Source of the DNA: Pelagerythrobacter marinus
GTDB taxonomy: Bacteria > Pseudomonadota > Alphaproteobacteria > Sphingomonadales > Sphingomonadaceae
Assembly: GCF_009827515.1 (NCBI RefSeq)
Contig: NZ_WTYO01000002.1
Coordinates: 434,001-498,000 of the forward strand
Direction: 5' to 3'
Length of the DNA: 64,000 bases
Shown: one piece after another, positions 10,201-18,428 of the stretch
Layout of the letters: each line of letters opens with the position of its first letter
Position numbering within the stretch: position 1 is the first letter of the stretch
Position numbers and translations under genes: made by a program
Notes under the pieces: generated by a model
What the model was told of the DNA's origin: nothing
What the model saw: only the letters and a program-made list of their open reading frames with translations
The model's database searches: none

Positions 10201-11167
10201 CGACGATTTCTTCGCCCTCGGGGGCGATTCGCTGCTCGCGGTGCAGCTCATGCTGCGCATTGCCGAGGAATGGGGCCACGATCCGGGCTTCGGCGCGTTG
10301 TTCGAGGCGCCCGACATCGCCTCGCTCGCGCGCCGGATCGCGGGCGGCGCGGCGATTCGCGACGAAGGACTGGCTCCGGTCATCACGCTGGCCCGCGCCG
10401 GCGGCGGTCGCGCGCCGCTGTTTCTCGTCCACCCGGCGGGGGGAATCGGCTGGGGCTATCGCACGCTCGCCCGTGCGCTCGACCCGGCGCGAACGGTCCA
10501 TGCGCTGCAGTCGCCCGCGCTCGATCCGGCGCGCGGTCTGCCGGACAGTATCGATGCCCTCGCCGCCGAATATGCCGACCGGCTGGAGGCCTGCCACCCG
10601 GCCGGCCCGTGCCATCTGGGCGGGTGGTCGGTCGGCGGCGTGATCGCGCAGGCCCTGGCGGTGGAGCTGGAGAGCCGGGGGCGCGAGGTCGGGCTGGTCG
10701 CCCTGCTCGACGCCTATCCGGCCGAATGCTGGCAGGCGGAGCCCGAGCCGACCGAGGCCGAGGCGCTGCGCGCCCTGCTGGCGATCGCCGGATACGATCC
10801 CGACAGCCACGCAGAACTGGACACGCGGGCCAAGGTCATCGCCTTCCTGCGCGCGGGGGACAGCGTCCTCGGCAACCTGCCGCCGGCGGTGCAGGACGGG
10901 GTCATTCGCGCGGTGCTCGATACCAATCGCCTCGTGCGCAACCATCGCCACCGCCCGTTCGGCGGGACCCTGACGCACGTGCGCGCCGATGCCGACCACG
11001 CCGACCGCCCGCACCTCGTGGCGGACCTCTGGCGGCCGCATTGCAACGCGGTGGACGCACTGGGCGTGCCCTTCCTCCACCCGCAACTCCCCGGGGCGCA
11101 GGCCAGCGCGCTGATCGCGCCCGAACTCGCCCGGCGGATGCTGGAACGCGAAAGGATCGTCGCATGA
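7280..11167 (+). CDS. entF: EntF-type NRPS (C-A-PCP-TE), serine-activating
   Basis: Activates serine, condenses it with dihydroxybenzoate and cyclises three units. Start chosen as TTG 7280, overlapping the carrier-protein stop; this gives 1295 aa against 1293 in E. coli EntF and begins just before the condensation-domain motif [12 protein letters not shown]. The order is condensation (HHLANDG near residue 134), adenylation ([11 protein letters not shown] near 598; FDVSVWEFF near 646), carrier (GGDSLL, Ser about 983) and thioesterase (GGWSVGG, Ser about 1116; candidate His in FLHPQL). The residues at the ten specificity positions read D-V-W-H-F-S-L-V-D-K, the serine code of EntF. No MbtH-like gene is visible nearby. 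Confidence 0.93.
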   Translation: MSGQARPLTEAQSGLWYSQALDPANPIFNTGQYVELSGPLDLDAFRRAVDRASAEAEALSLVFRDGPDGPVQALGSAPRLSVVDLSAEDAPEVAARAAITAAMKTPADLARGPIAAQTLYRTGPDRHVWSQQVHHLANDGYGMVMLTRRVADLYAAFRAGEADGGRPFGALETVWAEDGEYRASARREQDRAWWMEALSGMDEVAGMAPGRAVTAHDFLRHEQPMADTAREAVGALAARARVPWPDVLTALVAAYCKRFVEGPEIVAGVPHMGRFGSAAARVPAMVMNVLPFRLAPDEDLPLEDFVRQAGQRLQAARRHGRYRSEQMRRDLGLLGGNRRLYGPLVNVQPYDKPPRFAGLDARLRVTGTGPVEDIAFTFRGEIGAAITLEVDANPQLYGQDAIEAHAARLECFLARAANAACLAELDTATPDEAAREIERFNDTAHPVPETTLCRLVEQALADHADAEAMRFGGASITYRELDRRTHELADALRRRGAGPDRTVAVALPRSPELVIALLGTLRAGAAYLPLDPDHPPARLATILRDAAPVAVLAEDDPHEIHGDRLLAPGDWVTGSQPAGGPTEQQQPDRPHLAPDHPAYVIYTSGSTGAPKGVVVPHRAIVNRLLWMKTQYGFGPGDRVLQKTPATFDVSVWEFFLPLVSGGTLVVAPPGAHRDPTAIAALIRDEGITAVHFVPSMLSAFLDVPGSKGLAPARVFCSGEELPADLRDRFHRRLAAQLHNLYGPTEAAVDVSHWDAGPGDRSRPIPIGHPVWNTRLMILDDRMRPVPPGATGQLFLGGVQLARGYLGRDDLTAERFVADPFHPGERLYRTGDIARRREDGAVVFLGRDDHQVKIRGLRIELGEIEAAIADSGLTRAAAVMARDGRIVAWIVPGDGYDADTLRDMLAARLPDYMVPAALVEMPRLPVTANGKLDRKALPAPRFASGGGNAPKGPDEQRLAALYVEILPLDGPPGRDDDFFALGGDSLLAVQLMLRIAEEWGHDPGFGALFEAPDIASLARRIAGGAAIRDEGLAPVITLARAGGGRAPLFLVHPAGGIGWGYRTLARALDPARTVHALQSPALDPARGLPDSIDALAAEYADRLEACHPAGPCHLGGWSVGGVIAQALAVELESRGREVGLVALLDAYPAECWQAEPEPTEAEALRALLAIAGYDPDSHAELDTRAKVIAFLRAGDSVLGNLPPAVQDGVIRAVLDTNRLVRNHRHRPFGGTLTHVRADADHADRPHLVADLWRPHCNAVDALGVPFLHPQLPGAQASALIAPELARRMLERERIVA

Positions 11168-11907
11168 CCCGACCGACCGGCCTCGACGGCCGCACCGCCC
11201 TGGTAACCGGCGCGGCCGGGGGTATCGGCGCTGCCGTCGTGCGGCTCCTGCGCGAGGAAGGGGCGCAGGTCGTGGCCACCGATGTCGCCGCGGGCGATGG
11301 AATCGAGGCGCTCGACGTGACCGACAGCGCCGCGGTCGAGGCGCTGGTCGAACGCGTGGAGCGCGAGCGCGGCCCGATCGACCTCGGCGTCAACGTGGCC
11401 GGCGTGCTGTCCCACCGCCCGGTGTGGGAAACCGACGACGCCGAGTGGCGACGCGTCTTCGCGGTCAACGCCGACGGCGTGTTTCACCTCTGCCGTGCGC
11501 TTGCCAGCCGAATGCGCGAGCGGCGCCGGGGCAGCCTGGTGACGGTCGGCTCCAACGCGGCCGGGGTTCCGCGCCAGGCGATGGCCGCCTACGCCGCGTC
11601 GAAGGCGGCAAGCCACATGTTCATGCGCTGCCTGGGGCTGGAGCTCGCGCCCTACGGCGTGCGCTGCAACACCGTCGCTCCGGGATCGACGCTGACCCCG
11701 ATGCAGACCGGGATGTGGGCCGACGAGGACGGCGCCAGTCGAGTGATCGCCGGCTTTCCCGAGCAGTTCAAGACCGGCATCCCGCTGGGCAAGCTGGCCA
11801 CGCCCGACGACGTGGCCGAGGCGGTGATCTTCCTTCTCTCCGACCGCGCGGGCCATGTCACGATGGCCGATCTCTACGTCGACGGGGGCGCGACCCTGCG
11901 CGCCTGA
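11164..11907 (+). CDS. entA: 2,3-Dihydro-2,3-dihydroxybenzoate dehydrogenase EntA
   Basis: NAD-dependent short-chain dehydrogenase that makes 2,3-dihydroxybenzoate. 247 aa (EntA 248) starting in an ATGA overlap with entF. It shows TGAAGGIG for the cofactor, NVAGVL, a catalytic Ser in [16 protein letters not shown] (Tyr/Lys) and the EntA-like C-terminal segment with [13 protein letters not shown]. Last gene of the biosynthetic operon. Its last 34 bases overlap the 3' end of the convergent cytochrome b561 gene. Confidence 0.93.
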   Translation: MTRPTGLDGRTALVTGAAGGIGAAVVRLLREEGAQVVATDVAAGDGIEALDVTDSAAVEALVERVERERGPIDLGVNVAGVLSHRPVWETDDAEWRRVFAVNADGVFHLCRALASRMRERRRGSLVTVGSNAAGVPRQAMAAYAASKAASHMFMRCLGLELAPYGVRCNTVAPGSTLTPMQTGMWADEDGASRVIAGFPEQFKTGIPLGKLATPDDVAEAVIFLLSDRAGHVTMADLYVDGGATLRA

Positions 11908-12494
11908 CGCCGGATGCCGGGTGGCGCCTTGCGCCCGATCATGCGCGCCGCGATGTCGTAGCCCCGGCGGCGATGGACCAGCACCATCGACGCGTGGCCC
12001 GCGACCAGGGCCAGGAGCAGCCAGGCGAGGTTGCCGTGCAGCCAGTCAGCCGGTGCGGTCAGCCAGCCGATCTCCCCCTCGCGCGGCCCGCGCAGCGTGA
12101 TCCCGAAGACGGCGATCGGCCGCGCCTGCCCGATCGCCCGCATCAGTGCGAGTAGGGGAACCGCGAGCATCAGGGCATAGAGCGCGAAGTGCCCGCCACG
12201 CGCGGCAAGGCCGGCCGCCCCGGCGCGATAGGGCGGCCGGCGGCGGCGCTGGGCCAGCGCCCAGCCCAGCCGCACCACGACCAGCGCCAGCAGGACGATC
12301 CCGACCGAGGCGTGCGAGCCGACCCAGAACCGCGTCAACGGCGTGCGGCCGACGATCTCCTTGATTGCCATGCCGGCGAACTGCCACGCGAAAAGCGTCG
12401 CCATCGTCCAGTGCAGGAAACGCGAGACCGCGCCGTAGCGTTCGGCCGTGTCGCGCCACTGCACGTCGGCTCGCCCGCCCGCGCGGCCGATCAT
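11874..12494 (-). CDS. Cytochrome b561-family diheme membrane protein
   Basis: 206-aa four-helix membrane protein. Candidate heme-ligand histidines occur one per helix: [24 protein letters not shown] and DWLHGNLAW, the pattern of bacterial b561/CybB proteins that pass electrons across the inner membrane. Start taken at the ATG that overlaps the stop of the upstream M20 gene by 4 bp (ATGA), so the two are a coupled pair. Position inside a siderophore locus suggests a role in reducing ferric siderophore or supplying electrons for it, but that is inference; superoxide or quinol oxidation are alternatives. Confidence 0.85.
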   Translation of the reverse strand: MIGRAGGRADVQWRDTAERYGAVSRFLHWTMATLFAWQFAGMAIKEIVGRTPLTRFWVGSHASVGIVLLALVVVRLGWALAQRRRRPPYRAGAAGLAARGGHFALYALMLAVPLLALMRAIGQARPIAVFGITLRGPREGEIGWLTAPADWLHGNLAWLLLALVAGHASMVLVHRRRGYDIAARMIGRKAPPGIRRQARRVAPPST

Positions 12495-13642
12495 CCGAGA
12501 CGGTCGCGCACGAGGCGCACGAAAATGCCCGAGGCGACCGGCAGGAGGGCGTCGTCGAAATCGTAATCGGGGTTGTGGCACATCGCGCTGTCCTGCCCCA
12601 GGAAGAGATAGGCCCCCGGCGCGGCCTGGAGGAGGAGCGCCATGTCGTCGGTGAACGGGTAGGCGGGGTGGTCGGCGACGATCCCGCCCTCTCCCAGGAC
12701 GGCGGCGCAGGCGCGCGCGGCATGCTCCACCGCCACGGGTGCATTCACGCACGGCGGCACTTCGGCCCGCTTCGTGCACTCCACGCGGCAGCCGGTCATT
12801 TCCGCGATCCCCGCGCAGGCTTTCTCCAGCCGGTCGAACAGCAGGGCCTGGACTTCCGGCTCCACCGCCCGCAGCGTCCCCGAAAGGCGCGCCGTCTCGG
12901 GAATGATGTTGTGGTTCGTCCCGGCCTGGAGCGAACCGACATTGATCAGGGCGGCCTGCGCCGGATCGACGTAGCGCCCGACGACCGAGGATATCTCCAC
13001 CGCCAGCCGCGCCGCCGCCTGGAGCGGGTCGATCGCCTTGTAGAAGGCCGCACCGTGCCCGCCGAGGCCGGTGACGGTCACTTCCCAGACGATATAGCCG
13101 TTCAGCACCGCGCCCGGCCTGATTCCCGCCTGGCCGGGATCGAGCAGGGGCATGTTGTGGAAACCGTAAACCTCGTCGAACGCGAAGTTTTCCAGCAGGC
13201 CGTCGGCGATCATCGCCCGCGCGCCCTTGCCGTTCTCCTCCGCCGGCTGGAAGATCAGCACGACCCGGCCCGTCTTCGGCGGGTGTTCGGCCAGGTGCCG
13301 CGCGGTGCCCAGCAGGGCCGCCGTGTGCCCGTCGTGGCCGCAGGAATGCGACACCCCCGACCGGGTGGAGCGATAATCGGCCCCGGTCTGCTCTTCCATC
13401 GGGAGGGCATCCATGTCGGCGCGCAGGGCGATCGAGGGGCCCGGACGGCCGCTGTCGACGATCGCGGCCACCCCGGTTCCGCCGAGGCCGCCCACCGGGT
13501 CGAGCCCGAATTCGCGCAGCCGGTCCAGCACGAAGGCGGATGTCCACCGTTCCTCGAAAGCGAGTTCGGGATTGCGGTGCATCTCGTGCCGCCAGCCGAT
13601 CATGGCCTCGGCCAGCGTGGGGGCAATCGTCATGTCGTTCAT
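12491..13642 (-). CDS. M20D (hippurate hydrolase-like) metallo-amidohydrolase
   Basis: 383-aa cytoplasmic zinc-type amidohydrolase. The frame is open further upstream, but ATG 13642 has GGAGAAG just before it and begins the family homology (WRHEMHRNPELAFEE). Metal and catalytic motifs: RADMDALP, SHSCGHDGHTAALLG, QPAEENGKGA and VYGFHNMP, with a dimerisation domain around residues 180-290. No signal peptide. M20D enzymes cleave N-acyl amino acids, including N-benzoylglycine. It is divergent from the siderophore permease and coupled to cytochrome b561. A substrate such as N-(2,3-dihydroxybenzoyl)serine would fit both family and context; this is a hypothesis, and an unrelated N-acyl amino acid is possible. 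Confidence 0.88.
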   Translation of the reverse strand: MNDMTIAPTLAEAMIGWRHEMHRNPELAFEERWTSAFVLDRLREFGLDPVGGLGGTGVAAIVDSGRPGPSIALRADMDALPMEEQTGADYRSTRSGVSHSCGHDGHTAALLGTARHLAEHPPKTGRVVLIFQPAEENGKGARAMIADGLLENFAFDEVYGFHNMPLLDPGQAGIRPGAVLNGYIVWEVTVTGLGGHGAAFYKAIDPLQAAARLAVEISSVVGRYVDPAQAALINVGSLQAGTNHNIIPETARLSGTLRAVEPEVQALLFDRLEKACAGIAEMTGCRVECTKRAEVPPCVNAPVAVEHAARACAAVLGEGGIVADHPAYPFTDDMALLLQAAPGAYLFLGQDSAMCHNPDYDFDDALLPVASGIFVRLVRDRLG

Positions 13643-13719
13643 GTCTTCTCCGATGTCCGGGGCGCGCACCTGGGCTGCCCCGGCCGCTTGACTTGGCAGG
13701 GCCGCTTCGCCAACCGCCA

Positions 13720-14844
13720 ATGCCAGAATTTGCCCGGGTTTCCATCCCCCGGCCCCAATCCGGGAGACCGCAACTGAATTCCGGCCCCCTTCCCCCCGGC
13801 AGCCAGCGCGATCGCACTATCGCGGCCTATGGCCGGCTCGTGCGCAGGCGCCTCGTCCTGCTGCTCGTGCTGCTGGGCGCGAGCGTGCTCGCGCTCGGCT
13901 TCGACATATCGACCGGCCCTTCCGCCCTGCCGCTGCGCGAGGTGTGGGACGGGCTGTTCTTCCCCGGCCGGCTGGACCTGCCGGCGGTGACGATCATCCG
14001 CGACGTGCGCCTGCCGATGGCGCTGATGGCCCTGCTGGTCGGGGCGGCGCTGTCGCTGGCGGGGGCGGAGATGCAGACGATCCTCGACAACCCGCTGGCC
14101 AGCCCGTTCACGCTCGGCGTTTCATCGGCCGCTTCGTTCGGGGCCGCGCTCGGCATCGTCCTCGGCCTGGGGCTGCCCGGGCTGGGAGGCGACTGGATCG
14201 TCCCGGTCAATGCCTTCGCCTGCGCCTTCGGCTCGGTCCTCCTGCTCGAGGCGCTGGCCCGCGGCCGGGCGGCGGGCACGCAGGGCATCATCCTGTTCGG
14301 CATAGCGCTCGTCTTCACCTTCAACGCCGCGGTCGCCCTGCTGCAATTCGTCGCCTCGCAGGAGGCGCTGTCGCAGCTGGTGTTCTGGACGATGGGCGCG
14401 CTCGGGCGGGCGACCTGGGAAAGCGTCGCCGTGCTGGCCGCGGTCTGCGCGCTCGCCTTTCCCTTCTCGCTGCGGGCGGCCAACGCGATGACCGCCATGC
14501 GGCTGGGTGAAGACCGCGCGCGCAGCTTCGGGGTCGATGTCCGCCGGCTGCGGTTCTTCTCGCTGCTGCGGATCAGCGCGCTTGCCGGCACCTCGGTCGC
14601 CTTCGTCGGGACGATCGGGTTCGTCGGCCTCGTCGGCCCGCACATCGCGCGGCTGCTGCTGGGCGAGGATCACCGCTTCCTGCTGCCGGCATCGATCCTT
14701 ACCGGGGCGCTGATCATGTCGCTCGCCTCGGTCGCCAGCAAGCTGATCGTGCCCGGCGTCCTGCTGCCGGTGGGGATCGTGACCTCGATGATCGGGGTGC
14801 CGGTGTTCCTCGCGCTCATCCTGCGAAGGCCCGACCGGGTATGA
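13720..14844 (+). CDS. FecCD-family siderophore ABC transporter permease
   Basis: 374 aa from ATG 13720, the first start downstream of the divergent M20 gene; the first 45 residues are not conserved-looking, and a start closer to the first helix (for example a rare CTG after GGGAGA near 13775) cannot be excluded. Ten or so hydrophobic segments, with RDVRLPMALMALLVGAALS, GAEMQTILDNPLASPFTLG and VGFVGLVGPHIARLLLG-type sequence, the classical FecCD/BtuC landmarks. It overlaps the ATPase gene by 4 bp. Only one permease gene is present, so the channel would be a homodimer, unlike E. coli FepD/FepG. Confidence 0.9.
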   Translation: MPEFARVSIPRPQSGRPQLNSGPLPPGSQRDRTIAAYGRLVRRRLVLLLVLLGASVLALGFDISTGPSALPLREVWDGLFFPGRLDLPAVTIIRDVRLPMALMALLVGAALSLAGAEMQTILDNPLASPFTLGVSSAASFGAALGIVLGLGLPGLGGDWIVPVNAFACAFGSVLLLEALARGRAAGTQGIILFGIALVFTFNAAVALLQFVASQEALSQLVFWTMGALGRATWESVAVLAAVCALAFPFSLRAANAMTAMRLGEDRARSFGVDVRRLRFFSLLRISALAGTSVAFVGTIGFVGLVGPHIARLLLGEDHRFLLPASILTGALIMSLASVASKLIVPGVLLPVGIVTSMIGVPVFLALILRRPDRV

Positions 14845-15641
14845 CCGCGCGCGGGGATAGCCACGCGGCCGGGACGCTGGGCGTGCGCGGGCTGGAAGCC
14901 GGCTACGACGGCAAGGCCGTCGTGCGCCAGGTCGATCTCGGCCCGATCGAGCCGGGCAGCATGATCTCGCTGCTCGGGCCCAACGCCGCCGGCAAGACGA
15001 CGCTCCTGCGCGCACTCGCCGGGCTCCAGCCGGCCAGCGGTTCGATCCGCCTCGGCGAGCGCGAACTGGTGGGGATGCCGCTGGCCGAACATGCCCGGCT
15101 GGTCGGCTACATGCCGCAGAACCTGCCGCAGCGCATCGGCCTCTCGGTGATCGAGGCGACGATCAGCGCGATGCGTGCCGCGCCCCCGGGCGATGCCGGC
15201 CAGGCGCACCTCGCCGAAACCGCGCTCGACACGCTCGAACGCGTCGGGATCGGCCATCTCGCGATGGAAGAACTGGGCCACCTATCGGGCGGGCAGCGGC
15301 AGCTCGCCTCGCTCGCCCAGGCGCTCGTGCGCCGGCCGCGCGTCCTGCTGCTGGACGAGCCGATCAGTGCGCTCGACCTGCATTACCAGCTGCGCGTGAT
15401 GAAGCTCGTGCGCGAGATCGTGCGCGAGAGCGGGATGATCGTGATCATGGTGCTGCACGATCTCGCCATGGCGGCGCGCTGGTCGGACCGGGTCGTCCTG
15501 CTTTCAGGTGGCGAAGTCGCGGCCGAAGGCCCGCCGGAAGAGGCGATCACCGCCGAACGGCTGGCGCAAGTGTACCAGGTTTCCGGCACGGTGACGCGCA
15601 CCGGCAGCGGCCTGGCAATCGCGATCGACGATATCCTCTAG
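14841..15641 (+). CDS. fepC: Siderophore ABC transporter ATPase (FepC/FecE-like)
   Basis: 266-aa cytoplasmic ATPase that would power the FecCD permease. Walker A is GPNAAGKTT (near residue 51), the signature LSGGQRQ is near residue 147, Walker B is VLLLDEP, and the switch histidine is in MVLHDLAMAARWSD. It starts in an ATGA overlap with the permease. Together with the lipoprotein encoded at 17171-18343 it makes a complete inner-membrane importer. Confidence 0.92.
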   Translation: MTARGDSHAAGTLGVRGLEAGYDGKAVVRQVDLGPIEPGSMISLLGPNAAGKTTLLRALAGLQPASGSIRLGERELVGMPLAEHARLVGYMPQNLPQRIGLSVIEATISAMRAAPPGDAGQAHLAETALDTLERVGIGHLAMEELGHLSGGQRQLASLAQALVRRPRVLLLDEPISALDLHYQLRVMKLVREIVRESGMIVIMVLHDLAMAARWSDRVVLLSGGEVAAEGPPEEAITAERLAQVYQVSGTVTRTGSGLAIAIDDIL

Positions 15642-15660
15642 GCCGGCCAGCGCGGCCGGC
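15642..15660. terminator. Short hairpin after fepC
   Basis: GCCGGCC and GGCCGGC (7 bp each) surround a 5-base loop starting one base after the fepC stop, between convergent fepC and the yncE-like gene. There is no T-tract, only AAAG after it, so termination strength is uncertain. Confidence 0.4.
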
Positions 15661-15724
15661 AAAGGGCCGAGGGGCGGCGGAGCGGAAGGCCTCGATAGCC
15701 CCGCGCCCCGCCGCCGCAGCGCGA

Positions 15725-17143
15725 TCAGCGCGGGCGAATGCGCAGCAGCTGGTCGGCGTCCGCCTCCCGCGCGCCGGCGGACTTGTCGACCGCGTAGATC
15801 GTCCCGTCCAGTCCCAGCGAGACGTGGTTCGCCAGCGGCGCGGGGCCGAGGTTGGCGACGATGGCGCCATCGGCATCGGTCACCGTGATCGTACCCGCGC
15901 CGCGGCTGGCGACATAGGCATGCCGCGTCACCGGGTCGAACACGACGTTCAGCGCGCCCGCACCGACCGGCGTATCGGCGATCACCTCTCCGCTCTCCCC
16001 ATCGAGGATCACGAGGTTGTCGCTGCCCTGCGCGGCGACGAAGATGCGCCCGGTCTGCGGATCGTGCGAGACGCCGATCACGCTGCGCGCACCGGGAACG
16101 GGGAAGACGTCGAGCACTTCGTCGCTGGCGGTGTCGATCACCGCGACTTCGGCCGTGCCCAGCCCGGCGACGTAGAGGCGATTGGCCGCCTCGTCGAGCG
16201 AGAGGCTGGCGGTGCCGAATTCCTCGCGCCGCTTGCCCGAGGGGATCGAGATCCGTCCCGCCTCTTCGTTGGTGGCAGTGTCGAACACGACCACTTCGGG
16301 CGTGAAGGTCGCGCTGACATAGGCCTTGCCCAGCCCCTCGTGCACGCGAACGTCGCGCGCGTGATAGACGGTGCCCGGATCGAACTGCTTGACCAGCGCG
16401 AGATCGGACTGGCGATAGATGGCGACGGTATCCTGCCGGGTATTGGTGACCCAGACGGTATCCTTGCTGTCATCCACGTCGAGACCATAGACCGCGAACA
16501 CGCCCCCATCGCGCATCGTGCCGTCGCGCCCCGGGCGCGCGGGCGCCGCGGCCGGGGTCGCCCGGGCCAGCACGTCGAGCGTCTGCGCGTCGAGCTTGGT
16601 GATCTGCGACTGGCGGACCGGCGGCCGGCCGATGGCCGAAGTGGTGAAAATGGCGCCGTTCCGCGCGCTCAGCGCCGACTGGTAGAGCCCCCGCGCCGGC
16701 AGGGCCCGCGCGATGTCGTAGCGCGATTCGCCCGAAAGCGGGATGTCGGGCGAGATCTTCAGTTCCGCGATCGTGGCGACATAGGGTTCCTGCGCGATGA
16801 CGACGACCGGGTGGATCCCCACGCTCGCGTCTTCGGGCAGGGTAAAGCTGCCGGCGATCGCGCCCTCGGCGTCGGCCACCAGCGGCTGCGCGGTCAGCGG
16901 CTTCGTGCCGTAGTTGAGCAGGACCGCCTGCCCGGGACGGAACCCGCTGCCCGAAATCCGCACTTCGTCCCCCGCGACGATCGGCGCGCGCGCCTCGGCC
17001 GCGTCGAAACGCACCTCGGCCTCCACCGTGCGGTCGGTCTCGGCGAATACTGCCTGCGCGCTGGCGTGGCCGGGGGCGAGCGGCGCCGCGGCGAGCATGG
17101 CCCCGATCGCGAGGGCGGCGGTGGTGTGAAGTGCGTTACGCAA
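15725..17143 (-). CDS. YncE-like secreted beta-propeller protein
   Basis: 472 aa with a signal peptide (residues 1-29, ending GHASA). Residues about 45-130 look like an Ig-type adhesion/sensor domain (ISGSGFRPGQAVLLNYG). The rest is a chain of YVTN-type repeats (for example VWVTNTRQDTVAIY, RLYVAGLGTAEVAVID, RIFVAAQGSDNLVILD, HAYVASRGAGTITVTD) forming a seven- or eight-bladed propeller. E. coli YncE is a periplasmic, Fur-repressed propeller encoded beside the TonB receptor gene yncD, so a place in an iron locus has precedent. It lies 27 bp downstream of the binding-protein gene and is probably in its operon. Function unknown. Confidence 0.8.
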   Translation of the reverse strand: MRNALHTTAALAIGAMLAAAPLAPGHASAQAVFAETDRTVEAEVRFDAAEARAPIVAGDEVRISGSGFRPGQAVLLNYGTKPLTAQPLVADAEGAIAGSFTLPEDASVGIHPVVVIAQEPYVATIAELKISPDIPLSGESRYDIARALPARGLYQSALSARNGAIFTTSAIGRPPVRQSQITKLDAQTLDVLARATPAAAPARPGRDGTMRDGGVFAVYGLDVDDSKDTVWVTNTRQDTVAIYRQSDLALVKQFDPGTVYHARDVRVHEGLGKAYVSATFTPEVVVFDTATNEEAGRISIPSGKRREEFGTASLSLDEAANRLYVAGLGTAEVAVIDTASDEVLDVFPVPGARSVIGVSHDPQTGRIFVAAQGSDNLVILDGESGEVIADTPVGAGALNVVFDPVTRHAYVASRGAGTITVTDADGAIVANLGPAPLANHVSLGLDGTIYAVDKSAGAREADADQLLRIRPR

Positions 17144-17170
17144 GGTCGTTCTCCTGTCTGAAGGACGCGG

Positions 17171-18343
17171 TCAATTCTCGAGTGAAACCCAGTACGTGCC
17201 GTCGTAGCGGACCGCGAGGAAGCGGTCGTTCAGCTCCTCCAGCGTGCGCTCGGGCGCGAGGTCGGCGAAGATCTCGGGGTGAAGCCAGCGGGCGAAGACT
17301 TCCATCGCCACGATATCGAGCGGGGAATTGAGCAGCTGGTGCGAAAAGCCGTGGACGCGGCCGTCACGCACCGCGCGCAGGTGCGCTATCCCGCGGCGCG
17401 CGGCGACCTGCTCCAGCGATCGCGCGGCCTCCGCCCGGTCGAATGCGGCGCCGACCACGAACCCCCCGCGCGCTTCCAGGTGCGGGCCGCCGGTGGCGAT
17501 ATAGACCTGCGGATCGCGCGCGATCACGTATTCGAGGTTGAGCTTGCCCGAAGCCTGCCTGATCGCGTCGGCACCGATATTGTGCCCGCCGACGAATTCG
17601 AGATAGTCGCTGGCATTCCCGCGCCCCGGCGAGTTGCAGCAATCGGGGCTGCTGCCGGCATGGGCTTCGAGGAATACCAGCGTCCGCCGGCTCTCGGGCA
17701 GGTCCGCCAGGCGGGCGGCAATGGCGTCCATCCGCTGGCGGCGATACTCGACAAACCGCCGGGCGGCCTCCTCGCGCCCGATCAGCTCGCCCAGCGCGAG
17801 CAGGCTCGGTTCCAGGTTGTCCATCGGATCGGCGAAGAAATCGAGCACGACCACCGGAATGCCGGCCGCCTCGACGCGCGCGATCTGCGAATCGGTGACC
17901 CCGCTCTCGACCGAGAGCACGGCAACGTCGGGGCGCGCGGCGATGACCGATTCGACGTCGAAGTTCTCGGCCGAACTGGCGATGCGCGGCAGGCCGTCGA
18001 GCGCCGGCTCGCTGGCGAGGAAAGCGCGATGCCCTTCGCGCCCGAGACGGTTCGAATCGTGGGCCCAGGCCGCCAGCCGCGAAACCGGCTTCGGATCGAT
18101 CAGCGCCAGCGCGACGAGATAGCGGCTGTCGTCGATGGCAATGGTCTGCACCGGCCCCGCTAGTTCGACCGTGCGGCCGCGCATGTCGGTCAGCGTCAGG
18201 CCGCCCCTGGCCTCGGCCACGCTGTCGCCCGGCGCGCAGCCGGCCAGGGCCAGGAGCGCGGCGAGCAGGCAGGCCAACAGGGCCGGCATGGCCGGGGCGG
18301 CGCGGCCGGGCGCCGCGATGGAAGTTGCATTGGTTCCAGCCAC
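17171..18343 (-). CDS. FepB/FecB-like siderophore-binding lipoprotein
   Basis: Periplasmic substrate-binding partner of the FecCD importer. The longest supported frame starts at GTG 18343 (390 aa); ATG 18289 (MPALLACLLAALL) would give a tidier lipoprotein signal. A lipobox LALAGC puts the acylated Cys near residue 36. The mature part has two Rossmann-like lobes: LTDMRGRTVELAGPVQTIAI at the N-terminus and SVESGVTDSQIARVEAAGIPVVVLDF, typical of cluster A-II (iron/B12) binding proteins. A Fur-like box lies 46 bp upstream, between this gene and the divergent esterase. Confidence 0.88.
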   Translation of the reverse strand: MAGTNATSIAAPGRAAPAMPALLACLLAALLALAGCAPGDSVAEARGGLTLTDMRGRTVELAGPVQTIAIDDSRYLVALALIDPKPVSRLAAWAHDSNRLGREGHRAFLASEPALDGLPRIASSAENFDVESVIAARPDVAVLSVESGVTDSQIARVEAAGIPVVVLDFFADPMDNLEPSLLALGELIGREEAARRFVEYRRQRMDAIAARLADLPESRRTLVFLEAHAGSSPDCCNSPGRGNASDYLEFVGGHNIGADAIRQASGKLNLEYVIARDPQVYIATGGPHLEARGGFVVGAAFDRAEAARSLEQVAARRGIAHLRAVRDGRVHGFSHQLLNSPLDIVAMEVFARWLHPEIFADLAPERTLEELNDRFLAVRYDGTYWVSLEN

Positions 18344-18388
18344 GATGGACGCTATCCCGTGCAGATCGGCATTCCCGCCCCATCGGGT

Positions 18389-18407
18389 AATTGAGAATGA
18401 TTGTAAA
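18389..18407. promoter_or_regulatory. Fur-box-like operator between fepB-like gene and esterase
   Basis: TGAGAATGATTGTAA within this stretch matches 12 of 15 positions of the 7-1-7 Fur consensus TGATAATGATTATCA. It is about 22 bp from the esterase start and about 46 bp from the lipoprotein start, so one site could repress both divergent genes when iron is sufficient. Binding is inferred from sequence only. Confidence 0.6.
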
Positions 18408-18428
18408 GTGCAATAGAGATCGCGCCCG

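Noticed and set aside
11874-13817. A single 647-codon fusion of M20 amidohydrolase remnants and cytochrome b561
   Set aside because: The first two thirds is an out-of-frame reading of the M20 gene; the b561 homology starts only at the ATG overlapping the M20 stop.
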